The position numbers were made by a program, and so were the translations under genes. A model generated the notes under the pieces. That model was not told where the DNA came from, searched no databases, and worked only from the letters and a program-made list of their open reading frames with translations. Positions 24,162-35,358 of a stretch of DNA of 64,000 nucleotides are shown piece after piece. Each line of letters starts with the position of its first letter. The stretch's first letter is position 1. Source of the stretch: Flaveria trinervia (Eukaryota > Streptophyta > Magnoliopsida > Asterales > Asteraceae); assembly GCA_025506515.1 (NCBI GenBank), contig CM046451.1, positions 45,457,212 to 45,521,211 of the forward strand, written 5' to 3'.

Positions 24162-27100
24162 ATGGCGACCATGAGTCTGAAACCACGACACAACTGCGTT
24201 GCTTACCTTACAAAGTGGGCTTTCTGGAACAAATATGATAATGCCATTGACTTAATGGTGGATTCCCCATATCACACAGCCTTTCTCTTGAATCCAACCA
24301 TTTAACCTGAATCCCTCAGTCAATTCTGGTCAAATGCTTTTATTCATACTGATGAGTCTACCGGTCAGATCTCTGTTCAATCCCTTATCAACCAGAAACC
24401 AGTGGTCGTTACAGCCGACATCATTCGTCAGGCATTACACTTACATGACTCCACCGCTATGACTGCATACCCAAAGGGCACAACAGATATGTCCTTTCTC
24501 AATCATGGGTATGAAGGTGACCTTCGAGCTACAACCGTTCTAAAGAAACATTTCCATGACCCTGAGAAAGTCATTTTTCACATGGTAAATGTCTGCTTAG
24601 CCTCCAAGACATCTTCTTGGGATCAAATGTCATCCCAATGGCAACAGGTATTGTATTCTATTCTAGAACACTAACCGCTAAATTTTTCTGAAATTGTGTT
24701 TCTAGAAGTAAAGAACTTGGCTCAGAAACATGTGGCAAACCGATGGCCATTATATCCCAGGTTTCTGATGGCCATTATTTTGGATGAATTAAAATCTGAT
24801 GGCCTTGTTGGCCTTGGAGTCCGTGCACCAGCTGTTTTGGCTGAGGTATACTCCAGGCACACCTCAGACCCTACACTCAAAGAAGCTGCCCGAATGCTAA
24901 AGCCCAAGCACAGGGAACCCACAGCTTCCTCCATCAGAACCAAAGTCCCCACTAAACCAAAACCAAAACAACCCAAAACAGCTATTCAGGGAGATGAGTC
25001 CCCTGAAGATGCTCTTGCACCACCAACGCAGGATATACTTGCTGGCTTAAACCCCCAGCAGTATCAGAGACTCTACCAGCCATAGCCGCTCAGGATTCCT
25101 CTCAAAAGGAGCCTGCAGCCACCACACAAGGGGTACCCACACATCTGGGACCTTCCTCACTTGAGAAGATTGCCAGTGAAGAGCACCATCCTCCCCAGGT
25201 GCACACTGCTTCTACCCCATCTCCCCATGCAACCGCCTCCCAAAGTCCAACCATAATCATTGCAAATGTGCTGACTCAGTTGCATGCCTCTCCTCCTCCC
25301 CAACAACCACCAACAAAGGGGAGAACCACAGACATTGAGGAAGAGGATCACCATGTTTCTGACAACCCACAGCACCAGGGTTTACAAATTCTATCTCCTG
25401 GTGTAGATAGGGAGATTAGAATATCTAGTGAGGCTGCCACCTCTTCTGAATCAGCACGATCAGAATGAGGCTGGTAACATTGCTAAGACCTCACTAGAGG
25501 CAACAGCTGATGAAGGACATAGTCCTGAGGCTGGAAGTCCCCAGTTCCAAGAAAAAGGGGCACATGCTAAAACTGGTCTACACCCAGTGCATGTAAATCC
25601 TGCTACAAGCAGGAGGTCAGGTGATTCAGCTTCTGCTGATGATGACCTGGGCTTTTTCTATGACGTTCTAGCCCACAACACCATCCTGGAGGCTGAGGTC
25701 AGCAGACTACAAGAACTGCTTGCCAAGAAGTCTCAGGATGTAAGTCCATCTGCCCCCCACCAACCCACAGATGGCACCTTCCTTTGAAGGTTCCCCAAAC
25801 ACTTTACCCTCTCACTTCACTGAGCCTCCAGCTTCTGCTTTTGGCACTATCTCTCCGGGACAGAACCCCCCAGAGCAGATGGTTGCTGTATTCCAACAAT
25901 CCCTACCTCTCATCACTCCCATCATCAATGAACATTGTTTATAAAGCCATTGATGAGAGGATTTCCTCAAGTCTACAACCACTCATTGATGATGTTGTGC
26001 ACAACAACTTTCTGCGGTACAAACCCCTGTCACAAATGCATCCAAAAAGGGGGAGAGTACTGCAGTGAAAGAAAAGAAGAGAAAGAACTGAGGATGAGAA
26101 GGCACAAAAGAAAACCCAGGAGTTGGAAAAAGAAAAGCAACAACAACTGATCACTTACAAAAGAAAGAAAAGTGCTGGTGATCAAGCTAATGCTGAAGAA
26201 AAATCCTTGGAAGAGCTGGTAAAAGATGCAGATGACACACACAGCCGATCCATGGACAAAATTATTGAGCAACTTTCAAGCAAGGCTTTGATACAGCCAC
26301 ATTAGACAGTGAGATCAGGAAGTTGGAAGTGGAGGAAATTCAAACCAGATGGGCTGGGTATGATGTACTGGAGAAAGAGAGATTGGAGATCATGATTCGA
26401 TTCATTGCCAAATACTTAGGAAGATCTTTGATGGAGATTCGTTCATGGACCAGAGACAGTATTCTGGCTATAGCCACCAGAATCTGTTTGTCTGAGCAAT
26501 TTCATAAGGGGATTATCATTGAAGCACTTGATGAGGCTGGGGCTGGAAAAAGGTTTGAAATGGCAAGACTTACAAAGGCCAAACTCACAACCAAAATGCT
26601 TGAACAACCTTCCTATCACCAACTCAAAAACAGCCTACCCCTCAAATCTCCAAACCAATCTCAAAGCCCAAATCCAAACATCCTCAATCTTCAAAACCAA
26701 TTCCTTTACCAACCAACCATCATCCAGTGATGCACCTAGAAGGAGGAGAAGGGTGCTGAGGATAGAAGAAGATGAAGATGAAGATGATGAAGATGATAGT
26801 CTGCCACTCTCTGCTGTTCTAAGGCTACCAGAACCCAGGAGTCAACCCATGATCACACCTGACTCTCAAAGGGAAATGGTTAGAGTCAAGATAGAAGATG
26901 AAGAACAGCAGAAGCAACACGATGAGCAACTACTGAAGATGGTTGACAAGGAATTTCCTCATCATCATCTATACAAGCCATGAAAGGGCATGCTCAGAGG
27001 CTGTACACTCTCAGACACACATTTCAGTATCAGAAGGAGAGAGTGAGAGTATGGCCAGACCCCAAGGTGAGTTCTAGAATCCACAAAAGATCTATTCCAC

Positions 27101-27714
27101 ACAGATACAATGGCCAGGTTAGAAAAACAATAGACTCTACAATCATGTTGGCCATTGTAGTCTCACCATGGGAATAATTGATGAATTCAAGAAGGCTCAT
27201 CAATCAAAAATGACCCCTCAAGCCTTACTGGAAAACAAGATGATCAAAAAGGGGTTATTATATAAGAAGCTTGAAGACATTAAGAAGAATGAGCTCCAGT
27301 TACTCCTTGGGGGCACTCATCCTGATGAATTTGTCTACGGGGAGGTAACTACTGTGGAGTTGAAAAATGGCAGGACTGTGAAGTACATATCTAAGTACTA
27401 TGGTCCAGAGTTCTTCTTTGTAGGAGGAGTAGAAGAACTCTCCAAGGAGGAACAAGTTGTTCTCCTTGAGGCCTATGTTCGAGAGTCATACAGACTCATA
27501 ATGGGGAAGTAAATCTCATGAATGGGATAACAACTCTGTGTCCAGTTCCCCAAAACAGAGTTCCCATTCATACATTGCCAAACAGATCTCTGAGATTCTT
27601 CCCAAGCTAGAGCTTATATGGGTCATCTTCTCTACTGATCAAGAAGGAAAAAGACCAACCATTTTGCCAAAAATAAGTGGGAAAATAAATCAATTAGAGG
27701 TTTTGGCTGCATTG
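24162..27714 (+). pseudogene. family-B extra ORF (aORF), nearly full length
   Basis: The ATG at 24162 opens a frame that continues in phase past one stop (24303-24305) into ORF 24402-24674, then 24696-25085. Landmarks: AYLTKWAFWNKYDNAI, VVVTADIIRQALHL, LYPRFLMAIILDEL. Then Pro/Gln-rich and Ser-rich parts, a coiled coil (26041-26305), FIAKYLGRSLMEIRSW, an acidic stretch (26750-26800) and a C-terminal domain with FVYGEVTTVELKNGRTVKY (27168-27512). Several shifts break it. The final part (27538 on) runs through the PPT into the LTR. Sirevirus extra ORFs have no proven function; no membrane segment is apparent. Confidence 0.85.
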
Positions 27715-27715
27715 G

Positions 27716-27728
27716 TTCAGGGAGAGTT
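27716..27728 (+). other. polypurine tract of B element
   Basis: TTCAGGGAGAGTT immediately precedes the 3' LTR start TGTTGG. It differs by one base from the other B copies (CAGGGGGAG). Confidence 0.9.
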
Positions 27729-28618
27729 TGTTGGACCAAAAGAACCAATGAGCCAAGATCAGAAAACCTCTAAGTCCCACATGGATCACAACAACTACTG
27801 AAGGCTTCATCAGCAGTTCGACAAGTGCTGAAAACTCCAACAGCTGAAGATCAAGTGCTGAAGACTTCAACGAAGACTAAAGTGCTGAAGTTCAACAGCT
27901 GAAGAACACAAGTGCTGAAGCTGAACATCTGAAGAACACAAGTACTGAAGCTGAAGACCAAAGTACTGAAGTACAACAGCTGAAGAGTCTACAAGTGCTG
28001 AAGATCAACAAATGGTGTACAAAGTCTGAAGACAAAGACTGAAGACATCAGCTGATGATATCTACTGAAGTCATCAGCTGACGAAACGTCTGAAGTTCAA
28101 GTCTGAAGAACAAGTACTGAAGTTTCAGTAGTTTGTCACAACAGCTGAAGAGTACTTCTTCAGTAGTTGTGATATCAGTAGTTTTATGTTTTTATTTTCA
28201 ATAGTTTTGTAAAACGACCGAAGAGCTTGTTCTTCAGTCGTTGTAGTATCAGTAGTTTTATGTTTTTCAGTGGTTATAGTAACTGATAACACTTAGTATT
28301 TTTGTAAGAAGATGTCAGCTGTTTTGACATCTTCAGTAGTTGTGTTTCAGTTGGAATAATTCTGTTAGATGTCACTATCAAGTGACATCAGCAGACGTCA
28401 CATCTCTTATATAAGAGGTGTCGACCTAATTGTAATTGTGACATTCCGTTACCACGAAAGCGAATATTGAATGAAATATATTTGTAGAATTCTCTCTATC
28501 TATAACTGTTTTTGTTCTTCATTGAATATCTTTTCGTTCTTGTGAATTGGCTAATTCATTGATTAGAATTCGCTGCTATACTCTCTAATTACTCAAACGT
28601 AGATCACTAATCCTAACA
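27729..28618 (+). repeat. 3' LTR of full-length B, also 5' LTR of the next B fragment
   Basis: TGTTGGACC to ATCCTAACA, 890 bp. The TATA box is at 28408-28415. It is preceded by a PPT and followed two bases later by a PBS, so it serves as a 3' and a 5' LTR at once. Confidence 0.95.
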
Positions 28619-29018
28619 AGTGGTATCAGAGCAGTTTAATCATTGATCGATCTAACAATTGATCATTGAAACTGCTAATTGATATCTATGTTTGATTGAA
28701 TTAGCATATTCGCAAGAACTGGTTATAGATTATTGAATTTCTGTCGCTTTTGTTCATTTATTTTGAGATCTCTCTTGGTTCAATTGGTTGTTGTGTTTTG
28801 TTCTAAATCTGTTTTAGCTTAATTGAATTTGATTGAATCTTAGATGACTACTCCTTCTAATGATCCTCACAATACCGGTTCCTCAACCAAGCCTCTGATG
28901 CTGGTTAGGACCGAGTATAACATATGGCAACGAAGAATGCTTCTTCACCTGTCTGTTAACAGTTCAGGTTGTTGGACATCTGTGGTACATGGACCACATA
29001 AGCCTATGGTGAACAATC
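28619..29018 (+). pseudogene. 5' leader, PBS and first 58 gag codons of another B copy
   Basis: PBS TGGTATCAGAGC is at 28621-28632. The leader and the gag ATG at 28844 match 17031-17431 almost base for base. Identity stops after codon 58 (KPMVNNP); from 29019 the sequence is element C gag. The ORF runs on for 23 unrelated codons to 29092. Confidence 0.92.
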
Positions 29019-30960
29019 CTTTATGGATACTGTCTAGAGATGGAGAGCAAGAGGGGCCATCAAACAAGCAGATCCCTAAGTCTTCCTGCTAGCAACACTT
29101 TGATGGTTGCTGAAGGCTTAGGACCCACACAACCTCAGCACTACTTGACTTACAATCAGCAACCATCTTGCTTATCTGGACCATACATTACCTTCCCTGA
29201 GACTCCAAGGTCTTAACGGACTCAACATAGTTCCTTTCAGGATAACTGTGCCTTTGTCTCAGGAAGTGGACACTCTAGTGATTTTCAGTACTTCTTTGAT
29301 GATCTAGAGTGCTTCAGTCCAGATGATGTAGAGAATGTGGATATTGCCCAACAGATGGCTCTTTTAACCTACAGAGCGAATAAGTTCTTTAAGAGAACCG
29401 GAAGGCAGTTTCCTCGGAACCCAACTAACAACAAGTTTGGGTTTGACAACACCAAGGCCAAATGTTACAACTATAACCAACTTGGTCATTTTGCAAGGGA
29501 ATGCAAGGCTCCCAAGACAAATCGGGGAACCCCATAGGCCTCCACACATCCCTCTACATCAATGCCCTTTGGAAAGTGAACTGAAACAGCTACAATGGCT
29601 CAAGAGGTTGACTGGAGCTTCATGGTACAGGATGTGACTCCTAGTCAAGCACTTATGGCTGGAACAGATGATAACAATGTATATGAACATCTCTAAGGTT
29701 AAACTATATGAGGACCACACTATGGAAATTAAATATGATATTGAGTCTTTAAATATCTTGAATCTGATTTTAAAAAGGCTGAATCTGACAATCAAAGAAA
29801 AATTGAAGAGTTGGAGAAAACTGTGTCCTTACTAAAATATGAACACACAAACTACAAGACTCAAATAAATAAAATTGTCTAAGGCTCAAGCCCAGCTTAT
29901 CACTGTTGGGGCTCAAGCCAGGAAGTATGCTATCTCTGAGCAAAACTTCCAAGCTATTATTGCATCATCCTCCCACTCCAAAATTTGTTATGAAAACAAA
30001 GGAGGTGACGGACCAATGAAATTGCTACACCACATTCTTACGAGTCTATTAGACAACCTAGATGTGGTACTAAAGAGCAAGAGATCCCAACTGCTGACCT
30101 ATATTCACATGAGTTGAAGAATGATGCAATAATAGTGGCCACCACAGGGAAGGAACAGGTAAAATGACCTACCTCTTCCGGTGAAGATCAAGTCCTTACC
30201 ACCAAAGCCAGACGAAGCAGAGCAAAAGCTGCAAGAAGAACTGCAAAGAATATGGCTCATCTCAGCTGGTTTCCAAGTGGTATGTACTTCTGATTCAGGA
30301 AAGAAGTGTAGTACCAGCACTCCTGTCCTACCAAAGGATCAGAACATAAAGGGAAAGGTTACTGATGAAGAGAAAAAGCACAAGAAACAGCAATCCTCAT
30401 ATGCCCAAAAGACTAACATTTCATGGATAATGTGTGGGCTGCAAAAACACATGGCTAAAGATTGTTACTACAATCCTGCTAGCAGACATTATTTAAATAA
30501 TGTTAGAAAAGAAGGAGTCAGGGAAGGTTTCACATTTGGACCTTATCAAAATCTTCAAGTGATGAAAAAGGGAAAGTTGGTTTCCGAAGCAAGGTTGCTT
30601 TCGGAAGAAAATCCTTCTTCCGAAGGGAAAATGGCTTCGGATGCTAAAGGTGTTAAATTTCAAAAGAACAAGAAAGTTCCCTTGAAACCATCCTAGAAGA
30701 AGAATGCTTTGGAAGAAAAGGTGGTGAAGGCTTCTTCCGAGAAAAAGAAGCTTCGAAAGAATGACATGCTGCAAAAACTTCAACAAACACATCTTCCATG
30801 ATTAACCAAAGGATGGACTGCAACCCAAACCACTTCTTCAAAGACATCTATTGAACCCTCATGCTTAACTTTGGTTCAATTATGTCACTATCATTGGAAG
30901 AACCCAAGACCAACAAGGCTTGGGTATCCAATCAAAACTAATCATCTCATTTTATGTGCA
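29019..30960 (+). pseudogene. element C gag, N-terminus missing, degenerate
   Basis: Homology with element A gag begins here about two-thirds into the capsid part and continues to GPYITFPETPR. The first zinc knuckle CYNYNQLGHFAREC (29463-29504) has Tyr for the second Cys. A coiled-coil region (29690-29950), a Lys/Glu-rich region and a second knuckle IMCGLQKHMAKDC (30427-30465) follow. The C-terminal part 30570-30690 is Ser/Glu-rich and built on the family motif (TTCCGAAG, TTCGGAAG). Stops and shifts are frequent. It is closest to element A in this window. Confidence 0.85.
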
Positions 30961-32283
30961 GGGACATCCATATGACAAGAATAACAATATTTGGATCGTG
31001 GACAGTGGATGATCCAGGCACATGATAGGGAACAGATCTCTCGTTCAACAATTTTAACATTATGATGGAGGTCCTGTCGAGTTTGGAGGTGAGGCGGAGG
31101 ATATATTTCTGGCAAAGGAAGTATATCCAGTGGAAAATTAAAGTTCACAAAGTTCACTTTGTCAAACAGCTTGAACACAATCTGTTAAGTGTTTCTCAGT
31201 TTTGTGATCAAAAGCACTAAATGCTTTTCACAGAACATGAGTGCATTGTCCACAAACCAGGGATGACAATTCCTCTGGAATTGGTGCTTCTTAGATTCCC
31301 AGGAAGTGAGATATGTACAAGCATGATATGAACAATGCTTCCCAAATGGGTGAAGTATCATGCTTTGTTTCCAAAGCTGATAGTGATGAGTCACGACTTT
31401 GGCACAAACGTATGTGTCATGTAAATTTTAAGACAATGAATAAATTGGCTAAAAATAACTCGGTACATGGTTTGACTAAAAAGGAACTTTTCGGCAAAGA
31501 TAACTGTGTTGCATGCCTGAAAGGGAAGCATCATAGGGTATCTCAAAATTCAAAAAGTGTTAACTCCATCACTACTCCATTACACTTATTGCACATGGAT
31601 CTATTTGGTCCTACAAGTATAATGAGCATTGGAAGGAAATCATACTACCTGTGATAGTTGATGATTTTAAAAGATTTACATGGGTATTCTTTTTAGAACT
31701 AAAGATGAAACAGCTGAAACATTAAAATCTTTTATTCTTAAGATAGAAAATCAAATTGATCCCAAGGTTAAGATTATTAGAAGTGATCAAAGGACTGAGT
31801 TTAAGAACTTCGTTCTTGACTCATTCTGTAACTCAAAAGGGATTACCAGACAATATAGTGCTCTCAAAACTCCTCAACAAAATGGTGTTGCTGTGAGGAG
31901 GAACAAGACACTTATTGAGGCTACTCTAACTATGTTAGCTGATTCCAAACTACCTTTAACATTCTGGGCAGAGGTAGTTAGCACTACATGCTACATGCAG
32001 AACAAAGTTGTTATAGTTAAGCCACATGGAAAAACCCCTTATGATCTATGGAACAAGACGCCACCATTCATTGGCTTTCTAAGGTCCGTTGGCAGCAGGT
32101 GTACCATACTTAACACAAAGGACAATTTGGAAAAATTTGCTAAAATGTCAGATGATGCTATCTTTGTTGGATACTCTTCTAGCTCTAAAGCTTATAAAGT
32201 ATACAACATTAAGAACCAACAATTTGAGGAATCATCTACTATTGTTGTTAATGATCACACTCCTTGTGTTAGGAGGAGTGGAC
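30961..32283 (+). pseudogene. element C protease and integrase, inactivated
   Basis: The protease active site reads IVDSG then TGA at 31010-31012 where Cys is usual, so translation ends at the active site. Downstream come the HHCC domain (WHKRMCHVNF; CVACLKGKHH, 31313-31654) and the integrase core: LHMDLFGP, RSDQRTEFKN and QQNGVAVRRNK. In the last block the catalytic Glu is Val (GTG at 31893-31895). LTFWAEVVSTTCYMQN and GYSSSSKAYKVYN follow. The frame is cut at 32283 by the gypsy insertion and resumes in phase at 42550. Confidence 0.93.
32279..32283 (+). other. target-site duplication TGGAC, left copy
   Basis: TGGAC directly precedes the gypsy LTR terminus and is repeated at 42545-42549 after the other LTR. 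Five bases is the size LTR-element integrases make. Confidence 0.93.
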
Positions 32284-32800
32284 TGTATGGCCCTGTTCCC
32301 AGGACGCTCAAACTAGTCGATCATCGCATATAAAACATAAATTTATATTAATATAAATAACCATTGCAGCAGAAACATTAAAAACGACATTTCATTTCAT
32401 TATAATATCTTTTGCAAAATAATACATCGTTATCACATTACAAGACACATGTTGCATTACATCACAAAAGCATTATAAAAATGGACGCCCTCCAAAACAA
32501 TCCAAGTAGCCGTCCCGTGCCATCCTCAGCAACACTCACTTGCCAACTAGAAAATACATAAAAAGTTAGCCTTGCTGAGTGAGTTCTAGTTTTAACATAA
32601 AACATGCTTTACATTCATTAAAACCGTTCTTTTACTTCTGCATGTGATCAGACAACATATGTACACATAGATAATATCATTATTACCTTCATCATTCGTT
32701 CATTAACTTTCGTTCATTCATCATACATCATTATCATTCATTTTCATATATAACTTTCATACTTCCTTTCGTACGTTCATTACATTGGATCACATGTGCA

Positions 32801-33050
32801 ATACCCCGAACGTTGTGCACGAAGCTAGTTACTAGGCCTGAGGTCTTTCATAGACCTTGAACATTATGCATGAAGCTGACTCCAGTACCTAGGGCAAGTA
32901 CATTCACCACTTATCTTTTCTCTTTCATTCTGGGTCAATGCCATATGCTATACCCTGAACATTATGCACGAAGCTGGTTACTAGGCCTGAGGTCTTTCAT
33001 AGACCTCGAACATTGTGCACGAAGCTGACTCTAGTAAGTAGGGCAAGCGA
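32801..33050 (+). repeat. 149-bp-spaced direct repeat inside the gypsy LTR
   Basis: Blocks starting ATACCCCGAACGTTGTGCAC (32801) and ATACCCTGAACATTATGCAC (32950) share about 95 bases with CGAAGCTGGTTACTAGGCC, AGGTCTTTCATAGACC and GCACGAAGCTGACT. The other LTR has the same pair near 40840 and 40990, the second one shortened. Confidence 0.8.
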
Positions 33051-33544
33051 CAAGGATCCCATACATATGGTCAATCATAAGGATTGGACCCCAGTGTGCA
33101 TCCTTCTAGGGTAGCTAACCCGCACACAGGTGAGCTAACACCCTTCATTGGGTGTGAACCTCCAAACATTTGCCTGAAAGCCTTTCTTACATTCATTCGT
33201 TCGTTAATGCATGCATTCATTCATGTTGTTCTTCTTTTCATTATCTTCTACTTTATGTTACATAATACTTTCATTTCATTCATTAACATTCAACGTAAAG
33301 CCACAGGAAAATAATCATACAATAAGGAACATAGAAATAAACAGTCAACATGATCATACATGGCCTCATACATAAATAACATACACCATACATACCATTA
33401 TGCAATAAGCATCAATCATGCATCATAACATGCCCACCATAACATCAATGACCTCAAAACGCCAACTTACATAGCCCTCAAGAACCTCCTAAGTCAAAGC
33501 CTAAATTACACTTTTTCTCCAAAAAGTCGGAAATATTCTAAGTG

Positions 33545-33644
33545 TTCATCCGCATTTGCCTTAGTTCATCCGCATTTCTTTTAGTTCATCTGCATTTCTT
33601 TTAGTTCATCTGAATTTGTTTTAGTTCGTCCGCATTGAATTTAC
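33545..33644 (+). repeat. 20-bp tandem repeat with CATCCGCATTT, gypsy 3' LTR
   Basis: Units start at 33545, 33565, 33585, 33605 and 33625 with consensus TTCATCCGCATTTCTTTTAG. Irregularly spaced copies continue to about 33820. CpG-decayed variants CATCTGCATTT and TCTGAATTT are present. Confidence 0.9.
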
Positions 33645-34172
33645 TCTTCCGCATTTCCTCCAATACTCATCCGCATTTCCCATACTTAGTCAATGTTCAT
33701 CCGTATTTCTCATACATAGTCAATGCTCATCTGCATTTCCCACACATAGTCAATGTTCATCCGCATTAACTTTCCATCCATATTGACTTTCATCCGCATT
33801 GACTTTCATTCACATTTGCCAACACATAAGCAGTTTTCTCTAAAATTAGGCGTGTGAACTACTATTTGGGCACATGAGCAGCCTAGGGCACACTATTCAT
33901 CAGATTCAGTCCCCAAATCACATCTTTCATGTTCTAAGCTCAAATCTTACATTCTAAGCCTTAGAAATACAACCATAATATCATCAAATCATGAACACAT
34001 TCCAGAATCACACCATAACATCATCATACACACATTCAAACATATCTGTATAAAACCCAGTTTTATAAAAACATACATCCATGCATTTCCAGCCCTAAAA
34101 TCAGTTAAAACATGTAAAAAGAGGGGTTCTAGAACTCACCTTAGCAGCTCTTGAGTATGGCTTCTTCCAAAG

Positions 34173-34963
34173 TGTTAGGACCAGTGATCTAAGTTTGATT
34201 AATTAGAGAGTACTGCAGCGGAGTACGAACAACGAATTAAACAATTCACAAGAGCACAATTGATATTCAATGTAAGAGTAAATGGTTATAGAAAAAGAGT
34301 ATTCTGCAAAAGAGATATTTCATTCATATGCTTTCGTGGTGGCTCAATGTCACACTTTACAATTAGGTCAACATTCCTTATATAGGATATGTGACGTCTC
34401 CTGATGTCACTTGATAGTGACATCTAACAGAATTATTCAAACTACTGAAACTATACAAACTACTGAGAATGTTTTCAACTACTGATTACATCTCAGAGAA
34501 TACTTAAGTACAAAAACATAAAACTACTGAAACTATAACTACTAAATAGTAAATTACAAGTACTGAAAGGAAACCATCATAACTACTGAAGTTGATAACT
34601 TCAGCTGTTGTGAAAACTACTGATCACTTTGGTCTTCAGTCTTTGTCTTCAGTCTTTGTTCTTCAGACTTTGTTCTTCAGACTTTGTTCTTCAGACTTTG
34701 TCTTTAGCTAATAGCTTCAGACTTTATCTTCAGTACTTTACTTTCAGACTTTGTCTTCAGCTGATAGCTTCAGACTTTGTCTTCAGTTCTTTACTTTCAG
34801 ACTTCGTCTTTAGTAGTAGTCTTCAGTTCTTGTCTTCAGACTTTGTCTTCAGACCTTGTAATCAGCTGATGTCTTCAGCTGTTATGATCTTTTTCAGCAG
34901 TTGTAATGTCTGTGGGACTTAGATGTTTTTCTGATTAGGCTCATTGGTTCTTTTGGTCCAACA
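34173..34963 (-). repeat. solo family-B LTR inside the gypsy LTR
   Basis: TGTTAGGACC to GGTCCAACA, 791 bp, minus orientation relative to the B element. It is flanked by CAAAG (34168-34172 and 34964-34968). The gypsy LTR on the other side has the uninterrupted site. It keeps the TGAC cluster (34391-34423) and the CTTCAG array but is a more diverged subfamily. A solo LTR arises by recombination between the two LTRs of an inserted element. Confidence 0.97.
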
Positions 34964-35358
34964 CAAAGTCGTTTGCAAATGAGTTCAACCGCCTAGAAAC
35001 ACACTAAAAGCATACACCCGAACACACACAAACACACATAAGCATACACCCGAGGACATAACCAGTTCAGAACACCATAAAACCATGAATTCTTACCTTG
35101 AATTCAAATTCTCAACTTGTTCTTCTTCAAAACCCAAAAATTATGCACTTTCGCTCTTTAGAATCCGTAAGAAGGAAGGTGATGTGCAAGAGTGGGAGGC
35201 CATCACCTTTATGCACCAACTTTTTCAAAGTTTTGTCCTTTTGACACTTTTTACCCTTTAACTTGGGTAAAATATCTTTTCTTTCTTTTTCTTCACTTTA
35301 TTCTTCTTTCTTTGACTTAAAAGTCCACCCCTTATATAGGTTTCCTCCCCGAAACCTA

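Larger units (their letters stand above)
16180..28618 (+). mobile_element. full-length family-B Sirevirus-like copia element
   Basis: It has LTR, PBS, gag, PR-IN-RT-RH, spacer, aORF, PPT and LTR in order, 12.4 kb. The two LTRs are nearly identical apart from small indels, so the copy is fairly young. Gag-pol nevertheless has several stops and frameshifts. No target duplication flanks it: a PPT precedes the left LTR and a PBS follows the right one, so both LTRs are shared with further B fragments. Confidence 0.95.
32284..35321 (-). repeat. 3' LTR of the gypsy element, with a nested solo LTR
   Basis: Starts TGTATGGCCCTG and matches the 5' LTR at 40319-42544 throughout, apart from the solo B LTR at 34173-34963. 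Without that insertion it is about 2.24 kb. The inner terminus is abnormal: the last bases seen in the other LTR (GGTGTAACA and its neighbours) are missing and LTR sequence passes straight into the PPT region. Confidence 0.92.

Noticed and set aside
32690..33450. Microsatellite or centromeric satellite in the CATT/CATA-rich part of the gypsy LTR
   Set aside because: No fixed period beyond the 149-bp-spaced pair; the sequence is simply biased and is duplicated in the other LTR.
33545..33820. CRISPR-like array (regular 20-bp repeats)
   Set aside because: There are no unique spacers, it is in a plant LTR, and the same array is in the partner LTR. It is a tandem repeat.
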